Source: an uncultured Clostridia bacterium (GTDB taxonomy: Bacteria > Bacillota > Clostridia > Oscillospirales > Acutalibacteraceae). Taken from it: a stretch of 16,189 nt of DNA. The translations under genes were made by a program, and so were the position numbers. The stretch spans positions 1-16,189 of the forward strand of contig CAMOTT010000029.1 of the NCBI GenBank assembly GCA_946626015.1. The letters are read 5' to 3'. Each line of letters opens with the position of its first letter. The first letter of the stretch is position 1. The notes below the pieces were generated by a model. The model was given only the letters and a program-made list of their open reading frames with translations, had not been told where the DNA came from and did no database searches. Of this stretch, positions 7,047-13,728 are shown in pieces.

Positions 7047-7928
7047 ATGTCGGCTAAAAGGGCTGTTGCCTTGGGTATGTTTGACGGCATCCATACCGGT
7101 CACCTGGCAGTGATCTCCGCGGCGCTTGAGTACAAAAGCCGCGGCCTCGTCCCCTGCGTGCTTGTATTCGACGTGCATCCCATGGCGCTGTTATCCGACG
7201 ATCCGCCCCCGGAGCTTATGACCTACAGCCAAAAAGTCAGCTATATAAACTCTCTGGGCGCAGAGGTCGTCACGGTTAAATTTGCCGACATTGCCGGGCT
7301 TTCCTGCGAGGATTTTTTTGAGGAATATCTTGTCAAACACCTCAATGCGGGGGTTTTGTGCTGCGGCTATAATTATCGCTTCGGCAAGGGCGGAAAGGGC
7401 AATACGGAGCTTTTGCGTGAGCTTTGCAGCAGCCGCGGCATTGAGCTCAAAGTGGTTGACGAAATAGATTTTGACGGCGAGCCCGTCAGCTCAACGAGAA
7501 TACGCAAACTGCTTCAGGAGGGCAACGTAGCCCTTGCGAACAAACTGCTGGGCAGGAATTTTGTCTTTGATTTCCCTGTGGTTCAGGGTGACGGCCGTGG
7601 GCATAAAATGAAGATACCCACTGTAAATCAGCTTTTCCCCGACAAATTCATAATACCGAAGCTTGGTGTCTACGCTTCTTTTGCTGATATCGGCGGCAAA
7701 GAGCTGCCCTCGGTGACAAACATCGGCACCTGCCCCACCTTTGACGGCACGGAGCTGAGAAGCGAGACTTTTATAATCGGCTATGACGGCGATCTTTACA
7801 ACAGGAAAATATCAGTCAGCCTTACTGATTATCTTCGCCCCGAGAAGAAATTTGAGGATCAGCAGGCTTTGGTTTGCCAGATAAACCGGGATATTCAAAG
7901 CTCTTTAAACATCTTCAACAACAGATAA
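7047..7928 (+). CDS. ribF: Bifunctional riboflavin kinase / FAD synthetase
   Basis: RibF phosphorylates riboflavin to FMN and adenylylates FMN to FAD. The N-terminal nucleotidyltransferase domain has GMFDGIHTGH at 10-19 (GxFDGxHxGH), the GYNYRFGKGGKGN loop at 107-119 and VSSTRIR at 147-153. The C-terminal kinase domain has GDGRGHKMKIPTVN at 181-194, GVYA at 207-210, NIGTCPT at 225-231 and the likely catalytic Glu at 240 (ETFI). The kinase region departs from the common pattern: PTAN reads PTVN, and the residues before it (HKMKI) differ from the usual RxLGF. At 293 residues it is slightly short. AGGAG lies 11 nt before ATG 7047. It follows typA and converges on rplQ. FAD synthetase identity is firm; kinase activity is likely but less sure. 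Confidence 0.92.
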   Translation: MSAKRAVALGMFDGIHTGHLAVISAALEYKSRGLVPCVLVFDVHPMALLSDDPPPELMTYSQKVSYINSLGAEVVTVKFADIAGLSCEDFFEEYLVKHLNAGVLCCGYNYRFGKGGKGNTELLRELCSSRGIELKVVDEIDFDGEPVSSTRIRKLLQEGNVALANKLLGRNFVFDFPVVQGDGRGHKMKIPTVNQLFPDKFIIPKLGVYASFADIGGKELPSVTNIGTCPTFDGTELRSETFIIGYDGDLYNRKISVSLTDYLRPEKKFEDQQALVCQINRDIQSSLNIFNNR

Positions 7929-7938
7929 ACCGATACAC

Positions 7939-7970
7939 AAAAACCCCCTGAGCCTTGCGGTTCAGGGGGT
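7939..7970 (-). terminator. Intrinsic terminator of the ribosomal operon after rplQ (may also stop ribF transcripts)
   Basis: Read on the minus strand, ACCCCCTGA-ACC-GCAA-GGC-TCAGGGGGT makes a long stem of 9 bp plus 2 bp around one mismatch, with a GCAA (GNRA) tetraloop. It is followed by a five-T run starting at 7943. On the plus strand the same stem is followed by AATTTGATGTTTG, a weak T tract, so it works best for the minus-strand operon but sits between convergent genes and may serve both. Confidence 0.88.
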
Positions 7971-7984
7971 AATTTGATGTTTGA

Positions 7985-8341
7985 TTATTTTGCCGAAGGA
8001 TCCGTCAACTCTATGATGCACATTTCAGCTGCGTCACCGCGACGGGGTCCTGTTTTGATAATACGGCAATAGCCGCCGTTTACGTCTTTATACTTGGGGG
8101 CAATTTCATCAAAAAGCTTCTTGACTACATCCTCTTTTGTAACGTATGCCAATACTTTACGCTTAGAATGAAGTGAAGTATCTTTAGCTGTGGTGATCAT
8201 CTTTTCAGCCATTGAACGAACTTCCTTAGCCCTTGTAACGGTGGTTTCAATTCTGCCTGTCTCCAAGAGATAGGTTACCATGCCTCTGAGCATAGACTTA
8301 CGGTGGTCAGAGGCTCTGCCGAGCTTTCTGCTACCTGGCAT
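7985..8341 (-). CDS. rplQ: 50S ribosomal protein bL17
   Basis: bL17 binds 23S rRNA near the exit tunnel region of the 50S subunit. The 118-residue product begins MPGSRKLGRASDHRKSMLR, the near-invariant N terminus of the family, and continues with GRIETTVTRAKEVRSMAEKMI. Real start is ATG at 8341 with AAGGAG about 8 nt before; an upstream in-frame GTG at 8350 lies inside that ribosome binding site. Last gene of the spc-alpha cluster, 32 nt after rpoA and 15 nt before the terminator hairpin. The C terminus ends early compared with long actinobacterial forms, as is normal for Bacillota. Confidence 0.97.
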   Translation of the reverse strand: MPGSRKLGRASDHRKSMLRGMVTYLLETGRIETTVTRAKEVRSMAEKMITTAKDTSLHSKRKVLAYVTKEDVVKKLFDEIAPKYKDVNGGYCRIIKTGPRRGDAAEMCIIELTDPSAK

Positions 8342-8373
8342 ATTTATCACTCCTTTGCAAGAATTGGTTGAGA

Positions 8374-9324
8374 TTAATCGTCTTCTTTGCGAAGCTCGAA
8401 TCCAAGCGAACGAATCTTTTCAACAACTTCATCGAGGGATTTTCTTCCGAGGTTACGGACTTTCATCATATCCTCTTCAGATTTGCTGATCAAATCCTCA
8501 ACTGTGTTGATTCCGGCTCTCTTCAAGCAGTTATAAGAGCGAACAGACAGGTCAAGTTCGTCAATCGTCATCTCCAACTTTTTAACATCGTTGTTGTCAT
8601 CTTTTACAACCATAATCTCTGTGTTGTAGGCCTCGTCAGAAAGGTCTCTGAAAAGGCTGAGATGGTCATTGAGGACCTTGGCTCCGAGAGAAACGGCTTC
8701 TTTACATGTAAGAGTGCCGTTAGTCCACACCTCAAGCGTCAGCTTATCGTAGTCAGTGATCTGACCTACGCGGGTGTTATCAACTGTGTAGTTTACTTTT
8801 ATCACAGGTGAATAGATCGAGTCAATAGCTATGACACCGATCGCGGGATCCATCATCTGCTTATTGCGCTCCGCTGAAACATAGCCTCTGCCCTTATCAC
8901 AGGTCATGGTCATATCCAACTGCCCGTCGGAGCTGAGCGTGGCAATGTGAAGCTCGGGGTTGATGATTTCAACGTCTGAATCCGCTTTTATGTCGCCTGC
9001 GGTAACTTCTCCCTCACCGCTTGCATGAATATATATGGTTTTGGGACCTTCGTCATGGAGCTTGAGAATAACGCTCTTTAAGTTCAGGACGATCTCGGTA
9101 ACATCCTCCTTGACTCCCTGAACAGTGCTGAACTCATGCTGAATGCCGTCGATCTTAACCGATGTTATTGCGTAACCCGGGAGCGAGGACAAAAGCACTC
9201 TGCGAAGGCTGTTGCCGAGAGTTGTGCCGTAGCCTCTTTCAAGGGGTTCCACAACAAACTTACCATAAGTTCCGTCTGCTGAGAATTCTGCTGTTTCAAT
9301 TCTGGGCTTCTCGATTTCTATCAT
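8374..9324 (-). CDS. rpoA: DNA-directed RNA polymerase subunit alpha
   Basis: The alpha subunit dimerises to nucleate RNA polymerase assembly, and its C-terminal domain contacts UP elements and regulators. 316 residues. The N-terminal domain (to about 235) has the signature LERGYGTTLGNSLRRVLLSS at 29-47. The C-terminal domain (about 250-316) keeps DNA-contact residues equivalent to E. coli R265 and N268 (VRSYNCLK, R262 and N265), and NLGRKSL at 291-297, matching G296/K298/S299. Start is ATG 9324 after AAGGAGGG. It lies 76 nt after rpsD, the largest gap in this part of the cluster, and 32 nt before rplQ. No promoter stands out in that gap. Confidence 0.98.
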   Translation of the reverse strand: MIEIEKPRIETAEFSADGTYGKFVVEPLERGYGTTLGNSLRRVLLSSLPGYAITSVKIDGIQHEFSTVQGVKEDVTEIVLNLKSVILKLHDEGPKTIYIHASGEGEVTAGDIKADSDVEIINPELHIATLSSDGQLDMTMTCDKGRGYVSAERNKQMMDPAIGVIAIDSIYSPVIKVNYTVDNTRVGQITDYDKLTLEVWTNGTLTCKEAVSLGAKVLNDHLSLFRDLSDEAYNTEIMVVKDDNNDVKKLEMTIDELDLSVRSYNCLKRAGINTVEDLISKSEEDMMKVRNLGRKSLDEVVEKIRSLGFELRKEDD

Positions 9325-9400
9325 TCAAAACCCTCCTTAAATGATGCTTGATATTTACATACTTTGCGTGTGTTATTCGAAAAACACCTTTTATGCGGCA

Positions 9401-10027
9401 TTATTTCGAGTAGAACTCAACGATAAGATGCTCTTCAACGGGAGCAGCTATCTGATCACGCTCAGGCATCGCTGTAACCTTTGCCTCACAAGCGTCAGCG
9501 TTGAGATCAAGCCACTGGGGTACGGGGCGTGAAGCGTTTGCTTCAAGGATTTCCTTAATCTTGTCGCTTTCACGACTCTTTTCTTTGATAGAAACGACGT
9601 CGCCTGCTTTAAGAAGATATGACGGAATGTCAACCTTCTTGCCATTTACCTTATAATGGCCGTGGGTAACAAGCTGCCTTGCCTCTGCGCGGGAATTTGC
9701 CCAACCGAGGAGATAAACGACGTTATCTATACGGCTCTCGCAGATACGAAGAAGGTTTTCGCCTGTAACGCCCTTTTTGCGCTCAGCCATAAGGAAATAT
9801 TTGTGGAACTGTCCTTCCTGAATACCGTAATAACGCTTTGCCTGCTGCTTAGCACGAAGCTGCAAACCGTATTCGGAAGTCTTTTTGCGGCCCTGGCCAT
9901 GCTGTCCGGGAGCATATGCGCGACGCTCTAATGAACACTTGCCTGTATAGCAGCGGTCACCCTTTAAAAAGAGCTTCTTACCCTCACGACGGCAAAGCTT
10001 ACAAACCGCACCTGTATATCTTGCCAT
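9401..10027 (-). CDS. rpsD: 30S ribosomal protein uS4, zinc-binding form
   Basis: uS4 is a primary 16S rRNA-binding protein that starts 30S body assembly and contributes to decoding accuracy. 208 residues. The N terminus has four cysteines, C9, C12, C26 and C31, in the CxxC...CxxxxC pattern of the zinc-containing S4 form. The S4 RNA-binding domain starts near residue 98 (SRIDNVVYLLGWANSRAEAR) and includes the GHYKVNGKKVDIPSY segment. Start ATG 10027 follows GGAGGTG by 7 nt. In many bacteria S4 represses its own operon; no matching leader structure is visible here, although the 5' side of the operon is far upstream. Confidence 0.98.
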   Translation of the reverse strand: MARYTGAVCKLCRREGKKLFLKGDRCYTGKCSLERRAYAPGQHGQGRKKTSEYGLQLRAKQQAKRYYGIQEGQFHKYFLMAERKKGVTGENLLRICESRIDNVVYLLGWANSRAEARQLVTHGHYKVNGKKVDIPSYLLKAGDVVSIKEKSRESDKIKEILEANASRPVPQWLDLNADACEAKVTAMPERDQIAAPVEEHLIVEFYSK

Positions 10028-10052
10028 GTGGTTACACCTCCAAAATTATAGG

Positions 10053-10460
10053 TTATACACGTCTTCTCTTGGGCGGACGGCAGCCGTTGTGGGGAATAGG
10101 GGTAACATCCTTTATCATGCTGACCTCTAATCCGGCTGTCTGCAATGCTCTGATTGCAGCTTCACGGCCTGCTCCGGGGCCCTTTATATAGACTTCAACA
10201 TACTTCATACCGTGCTCTATGGCAGCCTTTGCGGCTGTCTCCGCGGCGGTCTGAGCGGCAAAGGGAGTGGATTTCTTTGAGCCTCTGAAGCCCATCTCAC
10301 CGGCGCTTGCCCATGACACTGCGTTGCCCTGTGTATCGGTAATAGTTACGATGGTGTTGTTGAAAGTCGACTGGATATGTGCTGCTCCGCGTTCAATGTT
10401 CTTGCGTTCGCGGCGGCGGCGTGTACCTGTAGTTTTTTTAACTGAACCTTTAACAGCCAT
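10053..10460 (-). CDS. rpsK: 30S ribosomal protein uS11
   Basis: uS11 sits on the 30S platform and contacts the mRNA near the E site. 135 residues, a few more than the common 129-131 because of extra basic residues at the N terminus (KKTTGTRRRRERKNIERG). The core is typical: HIQSTFNNTIVTITD, GNAVSWASAGEMGFRGSKKS, and the C-terminal DVTPIPHNGCRPPKRRRV. Its ribosome binding site is unusual: AAAGGA lies 13 nt before ATG 10460 and part of it can pair with an upstream ATTCC. No better in-frame start is present. It follows rpsM by 55 nt and precedes rpsD by 25 nt. Confidence 0.97.
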   Translation of the reverse strand: MAVKGSVKKTTGTRRRRERKNIERGAAHIQSTFNNTIVTITDTQGNAVSWASAGEMGFRGSKKSTPFAAQTAAETAAKAAIEHGMKYVEVYIKGPGAGREAAIRALQTAGLEVSMIKDVTPIPHNGCRPPKRRRV

Positions 10461-10471
10461 ACTAACTTTTC

Positions 10472-10488
10472 ATTCCTTTCTCTGGAAT
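10472..10488 (-). promoter_or_regulatory. Hairpin that can cover the rpsK ribosome binding site
   Basis: On the transcribed strand ATTCC - AGAGAAA - GGAAT pairs over 5 bp and includes the GGA of the only Shine-Dalgarno-like sequence before rpsK. The distance to the ATG is long (13 nt). This may lower or control uS11 initiation; a short AT-containing stem could also be chance. Confidence 0.3.
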
Positions 10489-10515
10489 ATACAAGGCATA
10501 AATGCCCGTCAAAAA

Positions 10516-10884
10516 TTACTTTTTCTTGTTCGCAATAGTCTTCTTGGGACCCTTGCGAGTACGTGCGTTTGTCTTTGAGCGCTGACCTCTTACCGGTAAG
10601 CCCTTACGGTGACGAACGCCGCGATAACAACCGATCTCAATGAGTCTCTTGATATCGAAAGCCTGCTCACGTCTGAGGTCGCCCTCCACTGTGCAGTGGT
10701 GGTCGATGTACTCACGCAGCTTTGATACCTCGTCCTCGGTCAGATCCTTAACTCTCGTATCAGGATTTACACCGGTTGCTGCTATAATGTCACTTGCAGT
10801 TTTACGACCAATACCGAAAATGTATGAAAGAGCGATTTCTATTCTCTTTTCTCTCGGCAGGTCAACACCTGAAATACGCGCCAT
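10516..10884 (-). CDS. rpsM: 30S ribosomal protein uS13
   Basis: uS13 forms inter-subunit bridges from the 30S head and contacts P-site tRNA through its basic tail. 122 residues. The N terminus MARISGVDLPREKRIEIAL, the helix-two-turn-helix YIFGIGRKTASDIIAATG and the C-terminal GLPVRGQRSKTNARTRKGPKK are diagnostic. The tail ends in TIANKKK. ATG 10884 follows GGAGGTG by about 10 nt. It lies 36 nt after rpmJ. No departures from the family pattern. Confidence 0.98.
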   Translation of the reverse strand: MARISGVDLPREKRIEIALSYIFGIGRKTASDIIAATGVNPDTRVKDLTEDEVSKLREYIDHHCTVEGDLRREQAFDIKRLIEIGCYRGVRHRKGLPVRGQRSKTNARTRKGPKKTIANKKK

Positions 10885-10920
10885 TTGTCAGTTGCACCTC
10901 CAAAAATGGTTTGCGTCGGA

Positions 10921-11034
10921 TTAACCCTGACGCTGCTTATGCTTGGGATTTTCACAGATAACCATGACTTTTCCCTTGCGCTTAATGATCTTGCACTTTT
11001 CGCAAATTTTCTTTACAGAAGGTCTGACTTTCAT
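10921..11034 (-). CDS. rpmJ: 50S ribosomal protein bL36, zinc-binding form
   Basis: A 37-residue protein beginning MKVRPSVKKICEKCKII and ending NPKHKQRQG. bL36 is a late-assembling 50S protein with a zinc ribbon. The metal ligands are present as C11, C14, C27 and H32, so this is the zinc-containing form; many genomes carry a second zinc-free copy for zinc starvation, which is not in this window. ATG at 11034 follows AAAGGAGG by 8 nt. It sits in its standard place, between infA (32 nt before) and rpsM (36 nt after). Confidence 0.97.
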   Translation of the reverse strand: MKVRPSVKKICEKCKIIKRKGKVMVICENPKHKQRQG

Positions 11035-11066
11035 TAGAATAGCCTCCTTTAAAAATTATCCTAAGC

Positions 11067-11285
11067 TTACTTTGAGCGCCATGTAATGCGCCCTCTTGTA
11101 AGGTCATACGGTGACATCTCAACCGTCACCTTGTCACCGGGAAGGATGCGTATATAGTTCATACGCAGCTTACCGGAAATGTGTGCCAATATTTTGTGGC
11201 CGTTCTCCAGCTCGACCTGGAAGGTCGCGTTGGGAAGAGCCTCAACAACCGTACCCTCAATTTCGATCATATCCTGCTTGGACAT
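11067..11285 (-). CDS. infA: Translation initiation factor IF-1
   Basis: IF-1 binds the 30S A site and works with IF-2 and IF-3 to start translation. The product is 72 residues, exactly the usual length, when started at ATG 11285 (MSKQDMIEIEG). GAAGGAGG lies 8 nt before this ATG; the in-frame TTG 18 nt upstream overlaps that site and is rejected. It is a single S1/OB-fold domain with VVEALPNATFQVELENGH, the ILAHISGKLRMNYIRI segment and the PYDLTRGRITWR end. It follows the KOW-domain gene closely (14 nt). Confidence 0.98.
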   Translation of the reverse strand: MSKQDMIEIEGTVVEALPNATFQVELENGHKILAHISGKLRMNYIRILPGDKVTVEMSPYDLTRGRITWRSK

Positions 11286-11299
11286 ATCAAAAACCTCCT

Positions 11300-11545
11300 T
11301 CAATGTACATCCGCATCAAAATCACGAAGTATCTTACGCAATCTCCGATTGGATACTGCCTCGTTTGTATCAATTTTATATTCGGTCACTTCGACGTGAC
11401 GGACATTCTTGAGCTTTGGCCGCTCAAGGGGTCTGTCCTTTCCGTCGCTAACAAGCGCCCCGTTCTCAATCACATCAACAACCAGCATAAGTTTGCCCTT
11501 ATCCCGTCCTGCGACTGATCTGATAACCCAGCCCTTTTCGAGCAT
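11300..11545 (-). CDS. KOW-domain RNA-binding protein (L14E/L6E/L27E-like)
   Basis: An 81-residue basic protein. The N-terminal half is a KOW-type motif (GWVIRSVAGRDKGKLMLVVDV), as in ribosomal proteins of the L14e/L6e/L27e group, followed by a charged C-terminal tail (VSNRRLRKILRDFDADVH). Such genes are common between map and infA in Clostridia and are usually annotated only as KOW domain proteins. The position suggests a ribosome-associated or RNA-binding role, but no function is established that I can name. ATG 11545 follows AGGAGGGG by about 7 nt. It starts 20 nt after map and its stop lies inside the infA leader. Confidence 0.88.
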   Translation of the reverse strand: MLEKGWVIRSVAGRDKGKLMLVVDVIENGALVSDGKDRPLERPKLKNVRHVEVTEYKIDTNEAVSNRRLRKILRDFDADVH

Positions 11546-11565
11546 ACAGACTCCCCTCCTTGCCC

Positions 11566-12315
11566 CTACTCAACGGTAAGGATCCTGGGGCCGTCCGGCG
11601 TGATCGCTATCGTATGCTCAAAATGAGCGGACAGTTTACCGTCACGGGTTTTGATTGTCCATCCGTCAGACATTCTTCTGACATCTGCCGTGCCCTGATT
11701 TATCATCGGCTCAATGGCGATGGTCATACCCGGCAGCAGACGCACACCTCTGCCCGGTGTGCCGAAATTAGGTACGCTGGGGTCTTCATGCATTTGAGTG
11801 CCTACTCCGTGGCCGGTGAAATCACGAACCACCGAATACCCTCTATCCTCACAATAGCGCGAGATCGCGAAGCCTATGTCTCCGATACGGCCGCCTGCAA
11901 CAGCCGCCTTGATGCCCTCGTACAGGCTCTCTCTGGTGGTGTCGCTCAGCCGCTTCGCCTCGGGGCTGATCTTGCCCGCGGCGAAAGTGGCGGCATTATC
12001 TCCCACATAGCCATGCAGTGTGGCGCCCAGGTCAATGCTGACCAAATCGCCCTCCTTTATCACACGCTTATTGCTGGGGATACCATGAATGACCTCATCG
12101 TTTATGGAAATGCACGCAGTAGCGGGGTAACCGTTATAGTTGTAAAACGTGGGGATCGCTCCCTGCTTTTCGATATACTTCCTTGCCAGGGCGTCGATCT
12201 CCCCGGTGGTGACACCGGGCTCAACGGCCTCGCCCGCTACTCTTAATGCTCCGGCCGCAACCCTGCAGGCCTCACGCATAAGAGATAACTCTCTGTTTGT
12301 TTTGAGCACTATCAT
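11566..12315 (-). CDS. map: Methionine aminopeptidase, type I
   Basis: Removes the N-terminal methionine from new proteins once it is deformylated. 249 residues, the short type I form with no N-terminal zinc finger or SH3-binding extension. All metal ligands are present: D95 (SIDLGA), D106 (VGDNAATF), H169 (TGHGVG), E202 (AIEPM) and E233 (FEHT). H77 (NDEVIHGIP) is the conserved substrate-pocket histidine. The position after D106 (DNA) differs from the common DTS/DSA. ATG 12315 follows CGGAGGA by about 6 nt. In many Bacillota adk lies between secY and map; here map follows secY after only 59 nt. Confidence 0.97.
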   Translation of the reverse strand: MIVLKTNRELSLMREACRVAAGALRVAGEAVEPGVTTGEIDALARKYIEKQGAIPTFYNYNGYPATACISINDEVIHGIPSNKRVIKEGDLVSIDLGATLHGYVGDNAATFAAGKISPEAKRLSDTTRESLYEGIKAAVAGGRIGDIGFAISRYCEDRGYSVVRDFTGHGVGTQMHEDPSVPNFGTPGRGVRLLPGMTIAIEPMINQGTADVRRMSDGWTIKTRDGKLSAHFEHTIAITPDGPRILTVE

Positions 12316-12328
12316 GCCTTATCCTCCG

Positions 12329-12355
12329 GTCCTTCGGGACAGCCCGTGCTGCCCC
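12329..12355 (-). promoter_or_regulatory. GC-rich hairpin(s) in the secY-map gap
   Basis: On the transcribed strand GGGGCAG - CACGGG - CTGTCCC (12355 to 12336) pairs over 7 bp with one G-U pair. A second, overlapping stem GTCC-CGAA-GGAC (12340 to 12329) would compete with it and ends 1 nt before the GGAGG of map. No T tract follows, so it is not a typical terminator. It may be a processing or translational-control element, or a scar of rearrangement. Confidence 0.4.
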
Positions 12356-12374
12356 GCCTGCTCTTTGGACTTCA

Positions 12375-13727
12375 TCAATCAAGGAAGCCCTTATAATGAC
12401 GCATCATCATCTGGCTCTCAAGCTGTTTGACAGTTTCAAGAGCAACACCGACCATAATGATTATGGAAGTACCGCCCAGTGAAATATTCATACCGCTTGA
12501 ATAACCGAGGCCCTTTGTGAGTATGAGCGTAACGACCTGTGTAAACACGATGGGAAGCAACGCAACAACGCTCAGGAGCAATGCGCCGAGCAAGGTGATT
12601 CTCGACAAAATCTTTGCGATGTAATCAGAAGTGGGTTTGCCGGGACGAAGTCCGGGAACCGCACCGCTGTTCTTACGAATGTTGTTAGCCATTTCGACAG
12701 GATTGTACTGGATGCTTGAATAGAAATAAGCAAAACCGATGATCATGACGAAATAGATAAGAGCGTAAGCCCAATGCTCAGCTGAGAAAACCTTGAAGAA
12801 CTTCTCCCAGCGGGAACCGCTCTCCACGTTTACGAACATCTCGATCGTGGGAGGAAGCGAAAGGATTGAGCTTGCGAAAATGACAGGCATAACACCGGAC
12901 ATATTGACCTTGATCGGAATATGTGTGCTCTGACCGCCATACATCTTACGGCCTACTACACGCTTAGCATACTGAACGGGAATACGTCTCTCAGCATTGT
13001 CCATCCAAACGATGAAGGCGATCATGAGAAGAAGTATCACGCCGACAAGGGGGCTCAGGAAATAGAAGGGGCCGCCCTGTGCGATGTAGCCGTGCTTGGG
13101 TCCGTAAAGCTGTGTCATAAGTGTGGGGATACGGGACACGATACCTGCAAAAAGGATCATTGAGATACCGTTGCCGATGCCCTTGTCGTTGATGCGCTCG
13201 CCAAGCCACATGATGAGAGCGGCGCCGGCTGTGAGCATCACGATGATAACGATAGCCTGAAGAACTGCGCTGAAGCCTGTGAAGGCTGCGCCTGCGGAGC
13301 TCTTTGAAAGGTAATCGCCGTTACGAAGATAGAAGTAATATGCTGTACTCTGGAGTAAAGCCAGGGCGATTGTAACAAATCTTGTTATTGTCGCTATCTT
13401 TTTACGTCCCTCTTCGCCCTCTTTCTGGAGTCTTTCAAGAGCGGGAATGGCGACTGCCAACAACTGCATGATAATCGATGAATTGATGTACGGGGTGATC
13501 GACATTGCGAAGATCGTACCGTAGTTGAAAGCATTACCGGTCATCATGCTCAGGTAGTTCATAAAGTTACCTGCGTTTGTATCCTGAATGATACCGCCCT
13601 CACCGATGTTTACAAAGGGAACGGGGATGGCCGCACCGATTCTGAATATTAAGATTATAAGTGCCGTGTAGAGTATCTTTTTTCTTAAGTCAGCGATTTT
13701 CCATGCATTGATAAGCGTCTGCAACAC
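12375..13727 (-). CDS. secY: Sec translocon channel subunit SecY
   Basis: SecY is the ten-helix membrane channel for protein export and membrane insertion, working with SecE, SecG, SecA and the ribosome. 450 residues with the conserved N terminus (LINAWKIADLRKKILYTAL), a first membrane helix ending in IPVPFVN, the NDKGIGNGISMILFAGI segment, and the cytosolic ribosome/SecA-contact loop around NAERRIPVQYAKR. The C-terminal part has GLRPGKPTSDYI and ends MMMRHYKGFLD. Start is GTG 13727, one base after the rplO stop; AGGTGAT inside the end of rplO lies about 7 nt before it. TTG at 13724 is a less well spaced option. A double stop TGATGA ends the gene. Next gene is map, not adk. Confidence 0.97.
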   Translation of the reverse strand: MLQTLINAWKIADLRKKILYTALIILIFRIGAAIPVPFVNIGEGGIIQDTNAGNFMNYLSMMTGNAFNYGTIFAMSITPYINSSIIMQLLAVAIPALERLQKEGEEGRKKIATITRFVTIALALLQSTAYYFYLRNGDYLSKSSAGAAFTGFSAVLQAIVIIVMLTAGAALIMWLGERINDKGIGNGISMILFAGIVSRIPTLMTQLYGPKHGYIAQGGPFYFLSPLVGVILLLMIAFIVWMDNAERRIPVQYAKRVVGRKMYGGQSTHIPIKVNMSGVMPVIFASSILSLPPTIEMFVNVESGSRWEKFFKVFSAEHWAYALIYFVMIIGFAYFYSSIQYNPVEMANNIRKNSGAVPGLRPGKPTSDYIAKILSRITLLGALLLSVVALLPIVFTQVVTLILTKGLGYSSGMNISLGGTSIIIMVGVALETVKQLESQMMMRHYKGFLD

Positions 13728-13728
13728 G

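Noticed and set aside
9325..9400. Promoter or regulatory RNA in the rpsD-rpoA gap
   Set aside because: Only a weak 5-bp pairing (GTGTT/AACAC) and no paired -35/-10 boxes on the minus strand.
10462..10473. A three-codon mini-frame (Met-Lys-Ser) just before rpsK
   Set aside because: The purine-rich stretch touches its ATG, leaving no room for a ribosome binding site.
11560..12246. A 228-codon open frame on the plus strand
   Set aside because: It is the antisense shadow of map, which has all its catalytic residues; the plus-strand frame has no recognisable domain and no ribosome binding site.
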